DNA from: Citrobacter amalonaticus
Lineage (GTDB): Bacteria; Pseudomonadota; Gammaproteobacteria; Enterobacterales; Enterobacteriaceae
DNA length: 64,000 bases
Assembly: GCF_001559075.2 (NCBI RefSeq)
Contig: NZ_CP014015.2
Span: 1,736,001-1,800,000, forward strand
Reading direction: 5' to 3'
A program made the position numbers and the translations under genes. Under the pieces are notes generated by a model. That model searched no databases. It was not told the DNA's origin and was given only the letters and a program-made list of their open reading frames with translations. Within the stretch, counting starts at the first letter, position 1. The number at the start of each line of letters is the position of its first letter. Shown one piece after another: positions 1-8,320 of the stretch.

Positions 1-1539
1 CCCACTTAATAGTAACGTGGCGCCAATTCCCAATAAGTAACGGGATTGGCCCTGACGCACATGATTCTCCTGAAGCTCGCGCGCAATCTTATCAACACTG
101 TGCTGTAAATATTTGCCCTGGCGCAAACTGTCGTACACCAGTTCAGGGAGTTCTGGCATTTTTTCGACCCAGAACGGCGCTTTTTCCTTAAATGCCCTGA
201 CCAGCGCCGGAATGCCGACCTGATCTTTAATCCATGATTCCAGAAAAGGCTTCGCCGTTTTCCAGAGATCCAACTGCGGATAGAGCTGACGACCTACGCC
301 CTCAACATACAGTAATGTCTTCTGCAACAATACCAGTTGGGGCTGCACTTCCATGTTAAATCGACGCGCCGTATTGAAAAGGTTTAACAAAACGTGACCA
401 AACGAGATTTCTGCCAGCGGTTTCTCGAAGATAGGCTCGCACACGGTACGAATCGCAAACTCAAACTCTTCAACGTTGGTATCCGGCGGAACCCAGCCAG
501 AATCGACATGCAGTTCCGCAACCTTGCGGTAATCACGATTAAAGAACGCGATGAAGTTCTCCGCCAGGTAACGCTTATCTTCCTTGTTTAAGGAGCCGAC
601 AATGCCGCAATCAATGCCAATATATTTCGGGTTTTCGGGGTGTTCATAACTGACAAAGATGTTCCCGGGGTGCATATCCGCGTGGAAAAAGCTGTCGCGA
701 AAGACCTGAGTGAAGAAAACCTGCACGCCGCGCTCCGCCAGCAACTTCATGTTGGTGCCGTTTTTCTCCAGCGTCACCACATCGGAAACCGGGATGCCGT
801 AAATGCGTTCCATCACCATCATATTCTCACTGCAGTAGTCAGAATAGACTTCCGGGATATAGAGCATTGGGCTGTCTTCAAAGTTTCGCCGCAGTTGAAT
901 CGCGTTGGCCGATTCGCGCAACAGATTCAGTTCATCAATCAGCGTCTTTTCATATTCCCGCACCACTTCCGTCGGGCGCAGACGGCGACCGTCCGGCAGT
1001 AAGCGCGGCACCCAACGGGCAAGCCGATAGATCAGTCTCAGATCTGCTTTGATGACCGGCAGAATGTCCGGACGGATGACTTTGATAACGACCTCTTTGC
1101 CGTTCGATTTCAGTCTTGCGGTGTGCACCTGGGCAACCGACGCCGATGCCAGCGGCTGAATCTCAAACTCATCAAACCAGGCTTCAACAGGCAGTCCCCC
1201 CATCGCTTCTTCAATTTGCGCTTTCGCCAGCTTGCCATCGAAGGGGGCGACTTTGTCCTGTAACAACGCCAGCTGATCGGCAATATGCGGGGGGAAGAGA
1301 TCGCGGCGGGTCGAGAGCATTTGGCCAAACTTGATCCACACCGGCCCTAACTCCTGCAGAGCCAGTCTCAGTCGCTCTCCCAGTAATTTGTCTTTATGCC
1401 GGTTTGGCATCCAGAACAGGCAGTAACGCCATAACCGTAGCGGCAGCGTGATCCGCATTTTAGGGATGAGCTCATCAAGTCCGTAACTTAAGAAAGTGCG
1501 AATGATGAAATATAGGCGCCGTACTTCACCTGGCGTCAT
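1..1539 (-). CDS. ubiB: UbiB, atypical protein kinase-like ubiquinone biosynthesis factor (3' end cut off)
   Basis: Member of the ABC1/ADCK/UbiB family of atypical kinases, an ATPase that supports ubiquinone synthesis at the inner membrane. The frame reads MTPGEVRRLYFIIRTF from the ATG at 1539 and stays open to base 1, giving 513 codons of a protein that is about 546 residues in E. coli. The missing part is the C-terminal membrane anchor; the last readable residues (ending GIGATLLLSG) enter the first hydrophobic segment. The family KxGQ motif (WIKFGQ) is at residues 70-73. The start overlaps the ubiJ stop in an ATGA, so ubiE-ubiJ-ubiB are translationally linked. Identity is secure; only the truncation by the window edge is notable. 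Confidence 0.97.
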   Translation of the reverse strand, partial: MTPGEVRRLYFIIRTFLSYGLDELIPKMRITLPLRLWRYCLFWMPNRHKDKLLGERLRLALQELGPVWIKFGQMLSTRRDLFPPHIADQLALLQDKVAPFDGKLAKAQIEEAMGGLPVEAWFDEFEIQPLASASVAQVHTARLKSNGKEVVIKVIRPDILPVIKADLRLIYRLARWVPRLLPDGRRLRPTEVVREYEKTLIDELNLLRESANAIQLRRNFEDSPMLYIPEVYSDYCSENMMVMERIYGIPVSDVVTLEKNGTNMKLLAERGVQVFFTQVFRDSFFHADMHPGNIFVSYEHPENPKYIGIDCGIVGSLNKEDKRYLAENFIAFFNRDYRKVAELHVDSGWVPPDTNVEEFEFAIRTVCEPIFEKPLAEISFGHVLLNLFNTARRFNMEVQPQLVLLQKTLLYVEGVGRQLYPQLDLWKTAKPFLESWIKDQVGIPALVRAFKEKAPFWVEKMPELPELVYDSLRQGKYLQHSVDKIARELQENHVRQGQSRYLLGIGATLLLSG

Positions 1540-2141
1540 TTAGCCTCCAGTTTTTCCAGCCGCCGGGTCAGCGCATCGACAGCGCGTTCCACAGCTGCCG
1601 TTTCTTCCGCGAACCAGGCAACCTCAAGCGGTCCGGGCGCCATTCGCCACTCTTCCGTAATGGCTTCGGCAACATAACGTTGCTGACGTTGGATCCCGTG
1701 ACGGAGAAATTTTGCCCCGCCGCGCAGAGCTTTGCTGATCCCTTCCGCTGCGATGTCGCCAGTATAGGGCGCCAGCAGTTCAGCAGGATCGAATTCCGCC
1801 AGATCGGCAAGGGCAACGAAATTCTGCACAACCTGAATATCACCCTGCACTTCCAGTTCGCCACTGCGAATCAGCGCTGTCAGTTGCTGGCGATCGCGTA
1901 ATTTTGGCAACACGCTGGCATGGGTGATCACCGTACAATCGGCCTCGCCAGCCCACTCGCCCAGCACGTCAACCTGGCGTTCGCTGAACAGCAGAATTAA
2001 TGATGTCGAAAAGCCTTTTAGCTCTACACGCAGCACTTTTCCCAGCAGACGCGCTCGCGCCGTTTTCAACGCCGGCGAACGATACAGGAATGAATTAAGC
2101 AAACTTTCCATTCCTGCAGTCACTAAGGGTTTAAAAGGCAT
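1536..2141 (-). CDS. ubiJ: UbiJ, SCP2-domain ubiquinone biosynthesis accessory factor
   Basis: A 201-residue protein aligning end to end with E. coli UbiJ (formerly YigP). It has an N-terminal SCP2-type lipid-binding domain and a C-terminal helical tail ending LEKLEAK. In E. coli, UbiJ with UbiK belongs to the soluble complex that holds the late hydrophobic ubiquinone intermediates. The frame is open further upstream, but the ATG at 2141 (MPFKPLV) is chosen because it matches the family start and follows an AGGAGA ribosome site. It lies 13 bp after ubiE and overlaps ubiB by 4 bp. The antisense ORFs across it are shadows. Confidence 0.95.
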   Translation of the reverse strand: MPFKPLVTAGMESLLNSFLYRSPALKTARARLLGKVLRVELKGFSTSLILLFSERQVDVLGEWAGEADCTVITHASVLPKLRDRQQLTALIRSGELEVQGDIQVVQNFVALADLAEFDPAELLAPYTGDIAAEGISKALRGGAKFLRHGIQRQQRYVAEAITEEWRMAPGPLEVAWFAEETAAVERAVDALTRRLEKLEAK

Positions 2142-2154
2142 TCCCGTTCTCCTG

Positions 2155-2910
2155 TCAGAACTTATAGCCGCGATGTAGCGCAACCACACCCGCTGTCAGG
2201 TTGTAATAGTCGACGCTTTCGAACCCGGCGTCCTGCATCATCGCTTTCAATGTGTCCTGATCGGGATGCATACGAATGGATTCCGCCAGATAGCGATAGC
2301 TGTCGGCATCATTGGCGACCATTGAACCGATACGCGGCAGGATATGGAAAGAGTAGGCGTCATACGCTTTGCTCAGCGGCTCGATAATCGGTTTAGAGAA
2401 TTCCAGCACCAGCAGACGACCACCCGGTTTCAGGACACGGAACATGGAACGCAGAGCTTTGTCTTTGTCCGTGACGTTACGCAAACCGAAGGAAATCGTA
2501 ATGCAGTCAAAGGTATTGTCCGGGAACGGCAGCGCTTCCGCATTGGCCTGAACGTATTCTACGTTGCCAATCACGCCGATATTGCGCAGCTTCTCACGGC
2601 CCATTTTGAGCATAGAGTCATTGATGTCCGCCAGAATTACCTTGCCGGTCTCCCCGACCAGACGGGAGAATTTGGCCGTCAGATCGCCGGTTCCGCCGGC
2701 TAAATCCAGCACTGTCTGACCACGGCGGACGCCGCTACAGTCGATGGTGAAGCGCTTCCACAAACGATGAATGCCAAAAGACATCAAATCATTCATAACA
2801 TCATATTTTGATGCCACAGAATGAAAAACGTGGGCCACCATGTCCGCTTTATGCTCTTTAGCGACAGTCTGAAAACCAAAGTGCGTCGTTTCTTGTGAAT
2901 TATCCACCAT
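2155..2910 (-). CDS. ubiE: UbiE, ubiquinone/menaquinone C-methyltransferase
   Basis: SAM-dependent C-methyltransferase acting in both quinone pathways: it methylates the demethylmenaquinone ring and the 2-octaprenyl-6-methoxy-benzoquinol ring. The 251-residue length equals the E. coli enzyme. The SAM-binding motif I (VLDLAGGTGD) is at residues 67-76, and the FGLRNVTD and KPGGRLLVLEF segments typical of UbiE are present. It is the first gene of ubiE-ubiJ-ubiB. About 95 bp separate it from rmuC upstream; I see no clear terminator there, so read-through from rmuC is possible. Confidence 0.97.
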   Translation of the reverse strand: MVDNSQETTHFGFQTVAKEHKADMVAHVFHSVASKYDVMNDLMSFGIHRLWKRFTIDCSGVRRGQTVLDLAGGTGDLTAKFSRLVGETGKVILADINDSMLKMGREKLRNIGVIGNVEYVQANAEALPFPDNTFDCITISFGLRNVTDKDKALRSMFRVLKPGGRLLVLEFSKPIIEPLSKAYDAYSFHILPRIGSMVANDADSYRYLAESIRMHPDQDTLKAMMQDAGFESVDYYNLTAGVVALHRGYKF

Positions 2911-3004
2911 CTCAGTGCCTGCTCATCAAAAAATTGTTCGAGAAGTGTAACAGATTGGGGCTCATTGCCCTACCCTTCTGCCCGTCCTGGCTACCCCGAA
3001 CGGA

Positions 3005-4450
3005 CTAATTCGATTGCTGCTTTATCCCGTCATCGTCGGAATAAGATGCATCTTCCTGCTCTTCAGGTACCGATCGCAACCGATACTCTTCATCCTGCGT
3101 CGTGGCCTGTTCCGCCAGTTCAGGATTAATCTCGCGCTTAATTTCTACCCCTAAGCCGCGAAACGCTTCGGCCTGCGCCAGCACGTTGCCGCGCCCCGAC
3201 GACAGCTTTTTCATCGCCTGACGATAGTTATCCTGCGCTTTGTCCAGACTCTGCCCGATGGAGGACATATCATCGACAAAGAGGCGCATCTTGTCGTAGA
3301 GCTTACTCGCACGGTCCGCAATCTGTTGCGCATTACGACTTTGATGCTCGTAACGCCACAGATTCGCAATGGTTCGCAACGCCACCAGTAACGTCGTGGG
3401 GCTGACCAGCATAATATTATTTTTAAGCGCCTCGGTAATCAGTTCGGGCTGTCGGTCGAGCGCTAACAGAAACGCGGGCTCCACCGGGATAAACATCAGC
3501 ACGTAATCCAGCGTGCGTAGTCCCGGAAGCTGCTGGTAGTCCTTACGTCCCAACAGGCGAATATGGTTACGCACCGAAGCGATGTGCTCCTGAAGCGCGC
3601 TTTCGCGGGTGTAATCGTCTTCCGCATTAAAATAGCGTTCATAGGCCACCAGCGTCATTTTGGCGTCGATCACCACATCTTTTCCCTGCGGCAAACGCAC
3701 AATTACGTCGGGCTGCATGCGGGAACGGACGTCATTCTCGAGGCTGACCTGCGTTTCGTACTCGTATCCTTCCCGTAACCCCGAGGCCTCCAGCACGCGG
3801 GTGAGCACCACTTCACCCCAGTTCCCCTGCGTTTTGTTATCGCCTTTTAGCGCACGCGTCAGGTTGACCGCTTCCTGGGCCATTTGTGCATTAAGCTGTT
3901 GGAGATTGCGAATTTCATGCGCCAGGGTGTGACGTTCGCGCGCTTCCTGACCAAAGCTGTCCTGAACCTGGCGACGGAAACCGTCCAGTTGTTCACGCAG
4001 CGGCGTCAGCAGACCATTCAGGCTCTGTCGGTTTTGCTCATCAACCCGGCGATTGCTTTGCTCAAAGATTCGGTTTGCCAGATTTTCAAACTGTTCGCTC
4101 AGACGCTGCTCGCTGTTGATCATCTGGCGGATTTTATCTTCCGCATGCTGCTGTGTGGCTTCCATTCGCGTGGTCACTTCACGCAAATCCGCTTCCAGCG
4201 AGGTGTTAATACTGCGCAGACTACGCAATTCGTTATTGAGCAATTCACACTCATCGCGCCAGTGTTCACTTTGGGCAAGCTGTTGTTTGGCTGCGCTTAA
4301 TGCCGCCACCATCTCTTCACGTTCAGCGAATTGTTCGGCTTTCTGTTGCGCATGCTGATAGCTGGCCATCAGCCAGCCAAGCGCAATGCCCACCAGCGCA
4401 ATAACCGCATAAATGATGATTGAGATATCCAAAATGCCTCCCGACGCCAT
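3005..4450 (-). CDS. rmuC: RmuC, DNA recombination limiting protein
   Basis: A 481-residue reading matching E. coli RmuC (475 residues). A membrane helix lies near the N-terminus (ISIIIYAVIALVGIALGWLM), followed by a long coiled coil to about residue 200. Then comes the RmuC domain with the PD-(D/E)xK-like core (VVIDAKMTLVAYERY). RmuC limits recombination at inverted repeats; the biochemical activity is not firmly established. Start choice is open. The ATG at 4450 has a weak ribosome site, while an in-frame TTG at 4432 sits just after GGGAGG and gives MDISIIIYA, exactly the E. coli length. Confidence 0.93.
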   Translation of the reverse strand: MASGGILDISIIIYAVIALVGIALGWLMASYQHAQQKAEQFAEREEMVAALSAAKQQLAQSEHWRDECELLNNELRSLRSINTSLEADLREVTTRMEATQQHAEDKIRQMINSEQRLSEQFENLANRIFEQSNRRVDEQNRQSLNGLLTPLREQLDGFRRQVQDSFGQEARERHTLAHEIRNLQQLNAQMAQEAVNLTRALKGDNKTQGNWGEVVLTRVLEASGLREGYEYETQVSLENDVRSRMQPDVIVRLPQGKDVVIDAKMTLVAYERYFNAEDDYTRESALQEHIASVRNHIRLLGRKDYQQLPGLRTLDYVLMFIPVEPAFLLALDRQPELITEALKNNIMLVSPTTLLVALRTIANLWRYEHQSRNAQQIADRASKLYDKMRLFVDDMSSIGQSLDKAQDNYRQAMKKLSSGRGNVLAQAEAFRGLGVEIKREINPELAEQATTQDEEYRLRSVPEEQEDASYSDDDGIKQQSN

Positions 4451-4542
4451 ACATCACCCGCACAAAATAGAATTGTGCTGTATAAACGTCCAGTTTTAAA
4501 GAACTTTCCTGCGAGGCACTACGCAAATAATCGCGTAAAAGC

Positions 4543-4568
4543 AAAAGGCCGAACGCATCGGCCTTTTT
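4543..4568 (-). terminator. Intrinsic terminator between udp and rmuC
   Basis: GGCCG (4547-4551) pairs with CGGCC (4559-4563) around a 7-nt loop, flanked by an A run on one side and a T run on the other. It lies just downstream of the udp stop on the minus strand. The flanking A/T runs would allow it to work in both directions. Confidence 0.8.
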
Positions 4569-4584
4569 ACGGAAGAGAAGAGAA

Positions 4585-5346
4585 TTAGATGAGACGACGT
4601 GCCGCTTCCACCACGATTTTCACCGCATGGCTTTCGGTTTGTTTCATCGTCTCAGCATTCGGGATCTCTTGCTGGGTACGGTTGACGATCACGCCCGCAA
4701 CCATCCCGGCGCGCAGGCCCTGGCTTGCGCACATGGTCAGCAGCGTGGCGGACTCCATTTCGTAGTTCATCACGCCCATTGACTGCCACTCTTCCATAGA
4801 ACCTTTGAAACGACGTACTACACGACCAGAGAAGGTGTCGTAACGTTCCTGGCCTGGGTAGAAGGTGTCAGAAGAGGCGGTTACGCCCACATGAGTGGTG
4901 GCGCCGATGGATTTTGCCGCTTCAACCAGCGCGGTGGTGCATTCAAAATCAGCGACTGCCGGGTACTCCATCGGAGCAAAGTGCAGGCTCGCGCCATCCA
5001 GACGAACGGACGCCGTGGTGACCAGAACATCGCCGACATTGATGTGTGGCTGAATGGCGCCAGTGGTGCCAATACGCAGGAAGGTACGAATGCCCAACTG
5101 AGCTAACTCTTCCACCGCAATAGAGGTAGACGGGCCGCCGATACCGGTCGAGCAGACGATGACGGCTTTACCGTCCAGCTCTGCACGCCAGGTGGTGAAT
5201 TCACGGTGAGATGCCAGCTTAACCGGCTTCTCCATCAGCGCGGCGATCTTTTCCACACGTTCCGGATCGCCAGGGACGATAGCCAGCGTAGCCCCTTGTA
5301 AATCGTTCTTGGTGAGGCCGAGATGAAAAACGTCAGACCTGGACAT
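4585..5346 (-). CDS. udp: Uridine phosphorylase
   Basis: Cytoplasmic enzyme splitting uridine with phosphate into uracil and ribose 1-phosphate (pyrimidine salvage). The 253 residues match E. coli Udp throughout. Visible are the phosphate-binding segment STGIGGPSTSIAVEEL (66-81), the RIGTTG loop (91-96) and the NYEMES ribose-binding segment. Upstream lie two CRP-like sites with a CytR-type octamer between them, so cAMP activation and cytidine induction are expected. It is divergently arranged with ysgA. Confidence 0.97.
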   Translation of the reverse strand: MSRSDVFHLGLTKNDLQGATLAIVPGDPERVEKIAALMEKPVKLASHREFTTWRAELDGKAVIVCSTGIGGPSTSIAVEELAQLGIRTFLRIGTTGAIQPHINVGDVLVTTASVRLDGASLHFAPMEYPAVADFECTTALVEAAKSIGATTHVGVTASSDTFYPGQERYDTFSGRVVRRFKGSMEEWQSMGVMNYEMESATLLTMCASQGLRAGMVAGVIVNRTQQEIPNAETMKQTESHAVKIVVEAARRLI

Positions 5347-5392
5347 ATAAAACTCCTCTGTGATTCGGTTTATGTCAGAAGAAGCAAAAAGA

Positions 5393-5491
5393 CACTTTAC
5401 CGAAGGACTTAAGATATTTTCGTGACAATCATCACCATGGAGAAATTCAGTTGCATAAATTTACTGATAAAAAGTGATTAATGTCACATTA
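5393..5491 (-). promoter_or_regulatory. udp promoter with tandem CRP sites and CytR octamer
   Basis: Two CRP-like palindromes are visible: CGTGACAATCATCACC (5421-5436) and AGTGATTAATGTCACA (5473-5488). Their centres are about 52 bp apart, the spacing known for CytR/CRP repression complexes such as deoP2. Between them lies GTTGCATA (5450-5457), close to the CytR octamer GTTGCATT. On the minus strand TAAAGT (5398-5393) can serve as the -10; a start near 5387 would put the proximal CRP site at about -41.5. Sites are read from sequence and their function is inferred from E. coli udp. Confidence 0.75.
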
Positions 5492-5606
5492 ATAGCCCGA
5501 TTCTCTCTTTCTTTGCGCAAAAAGCGAGCCGTTTGAGGCAGTGTGAATGGTTAAAGGCTGTCTATAGTTAATAGTGCGCTATTTTTCTAAGGGTACGGAG
5601 AATACC

Positions 5607-6416
5607 ATGACATCAACACCACAAACCGGTTTTGCACCTGCAGCATCCCCTATTGCCTCTACCTCAGTTCATACGCCGGACGACGCCATCGTCGCGGGTA
5701 TTACGTCAATCCCTTCCCAGGGGGACGATATGCCGGCGTTTCACGCACGCCCGAAAAAGAGCGATGGCCCACTGCCTGTGGTCATTGTAGTGCAGGAAAT
5801 CTTTGGCGTGCATGAACATATCCGCGACATCTGCCGTCGTCTGGCGCTGGACGGATATCTGGCTATCGCGCCAGAACTCTACTTCCGCGAGGGCGATCCC
5901 AATGATTTCGCCGATATTCCCACGCTACTGAGCGGTCTGGTGGCGAAAGTGCCGGATTCTCAGGTTCTGGCCGATCTGGATCACGTCGCCAGTTGGGCGT
6001 CCCGCAACGGTGGTGATGTTCATCGTCTGATGATCACTGGCTTTTGTTGGGGCGGACGTATTGCGTGGCTGTACGCGGCGCATAACCCGCAACTGAAAGC
6101 CGCCGTGGCCTGGTACGGGAAGCTGGTTGGCGATAAGTCGTTGAATTCGCCGAAGCACCCTGTCGATGTGGCGACCGATCTGAACGCCCCGGTATTAGGT
6201 CTGTACGGCGGGCAGGATAACAGTATTTCGCAGGAGAGCGTGGAGACCATGCGCCAGGCCTTACGCGCCGCTAACGCCAATACGGAGATTGTCGTCTATC
6301 CCGATGCCGGTCATGCCTTCAATGCCGACTACCGCTCGAGCTATCACGAAGAATCCGCCAAAGACGGCTGGCAAAGAATGCTGGCGTGGTTTGCGCAGTA
6401 CGGAAGTAAGAAATAA
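5607..6416 (+). CDS. ysgA: YsgA, dienelactone hydrolase family protein
   Basis: Alpha/beta hydrolase of the dienelactone hydrolase (DlhH) family, 269 residues. The catalytic triad reads Cys147 in GFCWGG, Asp204 in YGGQD and His236 in AGHAF. The physiological substrate is unknown, as for the E. coli homologue. The frame is open from 5574, but the ATG at 5607 follows a CGGAGA ribosome site and gives the MTSTPQTGFAPAAS start that matches E. coli. It is followed at once by a strong hairpin at 6421-6446. In E. coli its neighbour on this side is metE; here an 8-kb cluster intervenes. Confidence 0.93.
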   Translation: MTSTPQTGFAPAASPIASTSVHTPDDAIVAGITSIPSQGDDMPAFHARPKKSDGPLPVVIVVQEIFGVHEHIRDICRRLALDGYLAIAPELYFREGDPNDFADIPTLLSGLVAKVPDSQVLADLDHVASWASRNGGDVHRLMITGFCWGGRIAWLYAAHNPQLKAAVAWYGKLVGDKSLNSPKHPVDVATDLNAPVLGLYGGQDNSISQESVETMRQALRAANANTEIVVYPDAGHAFNADYRSSYHEESAKDGWQRMLAWFAQYGSKK

Positions 6417-6420
6417 CGTG

Positions 6421-6446
6421 ATACCCCTGGCGCAGGCCAGGGGTAT
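6421..6446 (+). terminator. Strong hairpin after ysgA
   Basis: ATACCCCTGGC pairs perfectly with GCCAGGGGTAT around a 4-nt loop. No T run follows (CCTTGCC), so it is either a weak intrinsic terminator or a 3' end stabiliser. It marks the boundary between ysgA and the inserted cluster. The next 250 bp (6447-6696) are non-coding; I found no convincing sigma-70 or sigma-54 promoter there, although the cluster promoter must lie in it. Confidence 0.6.
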
Positions 6447-6696
6447 CCTTGCCAACATTAAGTGTATTGCATCACATTCTTGCGACAATTTTTTTATTCA
6501 CACTCGCATCCAGCATCAATATTTTTGTCGCTGACAGCCGCACTATGACCCCCTTCACATCCGCCGCTGACCTTCCTTGCGTATGCAAAATTTTCGTCAC
6601 TGAGCACCAAACTATTTTTCTGTTTAACGCCGTCATTCTCCTGGATACTCAATCACAGACACACGGATCGCTTACTTTGTGAACAGGAGATTTATC

Positions 6697-7365
6697 ATGA
6701 CGCAACAGATTTTCCAGGCACAACCCTTTGCTCTGCCTTTTAATCCTCAGACGACTGCGTTGGTCATGATCGACATGCAGCGTGATTTTGTTGAAGCCGG
6801 TGGATTTGGCGAAGCCCTCGGTAACGATGTGTCATTCGTCCGTAGCGCAATCGAACCCTGTAAAAAGGTGTTGGCGGCGGCGCGCAGTAAGGGGCTGATG
6901 GTGATCCATACCCGTGAAGGGCACCGTGCAGATCTCAGCGATTGTCCGCCAGCAAAACTCACGCGCGGCGGTAAAACGTTCATCGGTGAAGCCGGTCCAA
7001 TGGGGCGTATTCTGGTTCGCGGCGAAGCGGGTCATGACATCATTCCTGAGCTCTACCCTGTGGCGGGTGAACCGATCATCGACAAGCCCGGGAAAGGCGC
7101 ATTCTACCAGACCGATCTGCATCTGATTTTGCAAAACCGCGGCATCAAAACGCTGATTGTCTGTGGCGTCACAACCGAAGTGTGCGTGAACACTACCGTG
7201 CGCGAAGCGAATGACCGCGGCTATGAGTGCATCATTCCCGAAGATTGCGTGGGCTCTTATTTCCCGGAATTCCAGAAATATGCGCTGGAGATGATCAAAG
7301 CTCAGGGGGCGATTTTTGGTTGGGTAAGCGACGCTAACGCCATCATTGCTGGGCTGAAAGGCTAA
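6697..7365 (+). CDS. Isochorismatase-fold cysteine hydrolase, biuret-amidohydrolase-like
   Basis: A 222-residue cysteine hydrolase of the isochorismatase superfamily. The catalytic triad is readable: Asp26 (VMIDMQRDF), Lys130 (IIDKPGKGAF) and Cys163 (GVTTEVCV). Lys and Cys are 33 residues apart, as in the Rhizobium biuret hydrolase BiuH, and segments such as HTREGHRADL, GRILVRGE, DIIPELYP and TVREANDRGYEC also resemble BiuH as I remember it. The E. coli RutB ureidoacrylate hydrolase and N-carbamoylsarcosine hydrolase are more distant alternatives. It probably releases ammonia from a carbamoyl or amide group, and biuret is the leading candidate. The ATG follows AGGAGA by 6 nt. It is the first gene of the inserted cluster, 5 bp before the next. 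Confidence 0.82.
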   Translation: MTQQIFQAQPFALPFNPQTTALVMIDMQRDFVEAGGFGEALGNDVSFVRSAIEPCKKVLAAARSKGLMVIHTREGHRADLSDCPPAKLTRGGKTFIGEAGPMGRILVRGEAGHDIIPELYPVAGEPIIDKPGKGAFYQTDLHLILQNRGIKTLIVCGVTTEVCVNTTVREANDRGYECIIPEDCVGSYFPEFQKYALEMIKAQGAIFGWVSDANAIIAGLKG

Positions 7366-7370
7366 CGCAG

Positions 7371-8231
7371 ATGACCCCGGTCACGCTCTCTGCCCTGTCG
7401 CTCGGCTATCTGTTTCCAGCGAATGAAATGCGAGAGCTTCGGGTTCACAGTGCGTTTCAGCATGCGCTTAACCTGCGCACAGAAGAGGGCATTTGCCTCA
7501 CTCTTTTGTGCGCAGACAGGTATCAGAATCTGGCCGATGCCGCGCGGATAGTACTGCCAGCACACTGGGACTGGCGACAACACATCGTCGATTCCGACCC
7601 TCTTCGCCTCGCCAACGGCGTTTTGTATGCACAACAATTTTGTGTGGAACTGGCGACCGCAACGGTATGGCAGCCCGGACTTCACGGAGGAAGCCGGGAT
7701 CTGAAAACCGGTTCATGGGGAGAGTATGACTACCAGACGCTCACGTCACAACTGCTGCTGTTTTGCCTTGAGCATCACGTTGAAAGTGCACTGCAGTGGC
7801 AGGGCAATGCCTTTCATCAGGGGCTCAGCGTACAGGAATCGGCAGAGCAACTTGAGCGGCAGGTTCCCCAGTTGATTGGTTACGGTAAGGGACTCACACC
7901 GGACGGGGATGACTATCTGCTGGGCTATCTGGCCGCACTGTGGCCCTGGCAACTGCCCACCGGCCTTGCCGCGCACCAGCGCAGACTGCAACAGGCGATT
8001 GAACAACAACTGCTCTGCACGACAGATATCAGCCGCCACTACCTGAGTCGTGCGCTTCAGGGACATTTCTCGCAGCCGATTTGCGATCTGCTGGAGCAAC
8101 TTAATGCCCGTGCCCCGGTGAAAATCCTCGGTGCCTGTGCCGAACAGGTCATGCAATTTGGCGCGACGTCAGGCGTCGACTGCCTCGCCGGCTTACTGCA
8201 TGGCATGAGAACGCTGAACGCACATCTTTAA
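7371..8231 (+). CDS. DUF2877 protein, AllH/YahE-like carbamoyltransferase subunit
   Basis: A 286-residue protein of the DUF2877 family. The signature YGKGLTPDGDDYLLGY is at 171-186, and a second family segment (GATSGVDCLAGLLHG) lies near the C-terminus. E. coli homologues are YlbF (AllH), reported as one subunit of a three-part oxamate carbamoyltransferase, and YahE, which has the same length as I recall. It sits 5 bp after the hydrolase gene with only a weak ribosome site, suggesting coupled translation. A subunit role with the FdrA and DUF1116 proteins downstream is inferred from family and context. Confidence 0.8.
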   Translation: MTPVTLSALSLGYLFPANEMRELRVHSAFQHALNLRTEEGICLTLLCADRYQNLADAARIVLPAHWDWRQHIVDSDPLRLANGVLYAQQFCVELATATVWQPGLHGGSRDLKTGSWGEYDYQTLTSQLLLFCLEHHVESALQWQGNAFHQGLSVQESAEQLERQVPQLIGYGKGLTPDGDDYLLGYLAALWPWQLPTGLAAHQRRLQQAIEQQLLCTTDISRHYLSRALQGHFSQPICDLLEQLNARAPVKILGACAEQVMQFGATSGVDCLAGLLHGMRTLNAHL

Positions 8232-8279
8232 ATAAAAGACACTTTCTCGTTGCGATCGTCGCTACGTGGACTCGCTGTA

Positions 8280-8298
8280 CCCAAATTTTAACTTTGGG
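8280..8298 (+). other. Small inverted repeat in the gap before fdrA
   Basis: CCCAAA and TTTGGG flank a 7-nt loop within the only sizeable gap (89 bp) inside the cluster. It could be an attenuating hairpin, a processing site or part of an internal promoter. There is no T run directly after it. Confidence 0.4.
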
Positions 8299-8320
8299 TG
8301 ATAAAAACGGACGTAATTAA

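Noticed and set aside
6447..6696. Sigma-54 or NAC-type promoter for the inserted cluster
   Set aside because: I searched for GG-N10-GC and for ATA-N9-TAT and found no convincing match; the promoter of the cluster remains unplaced.
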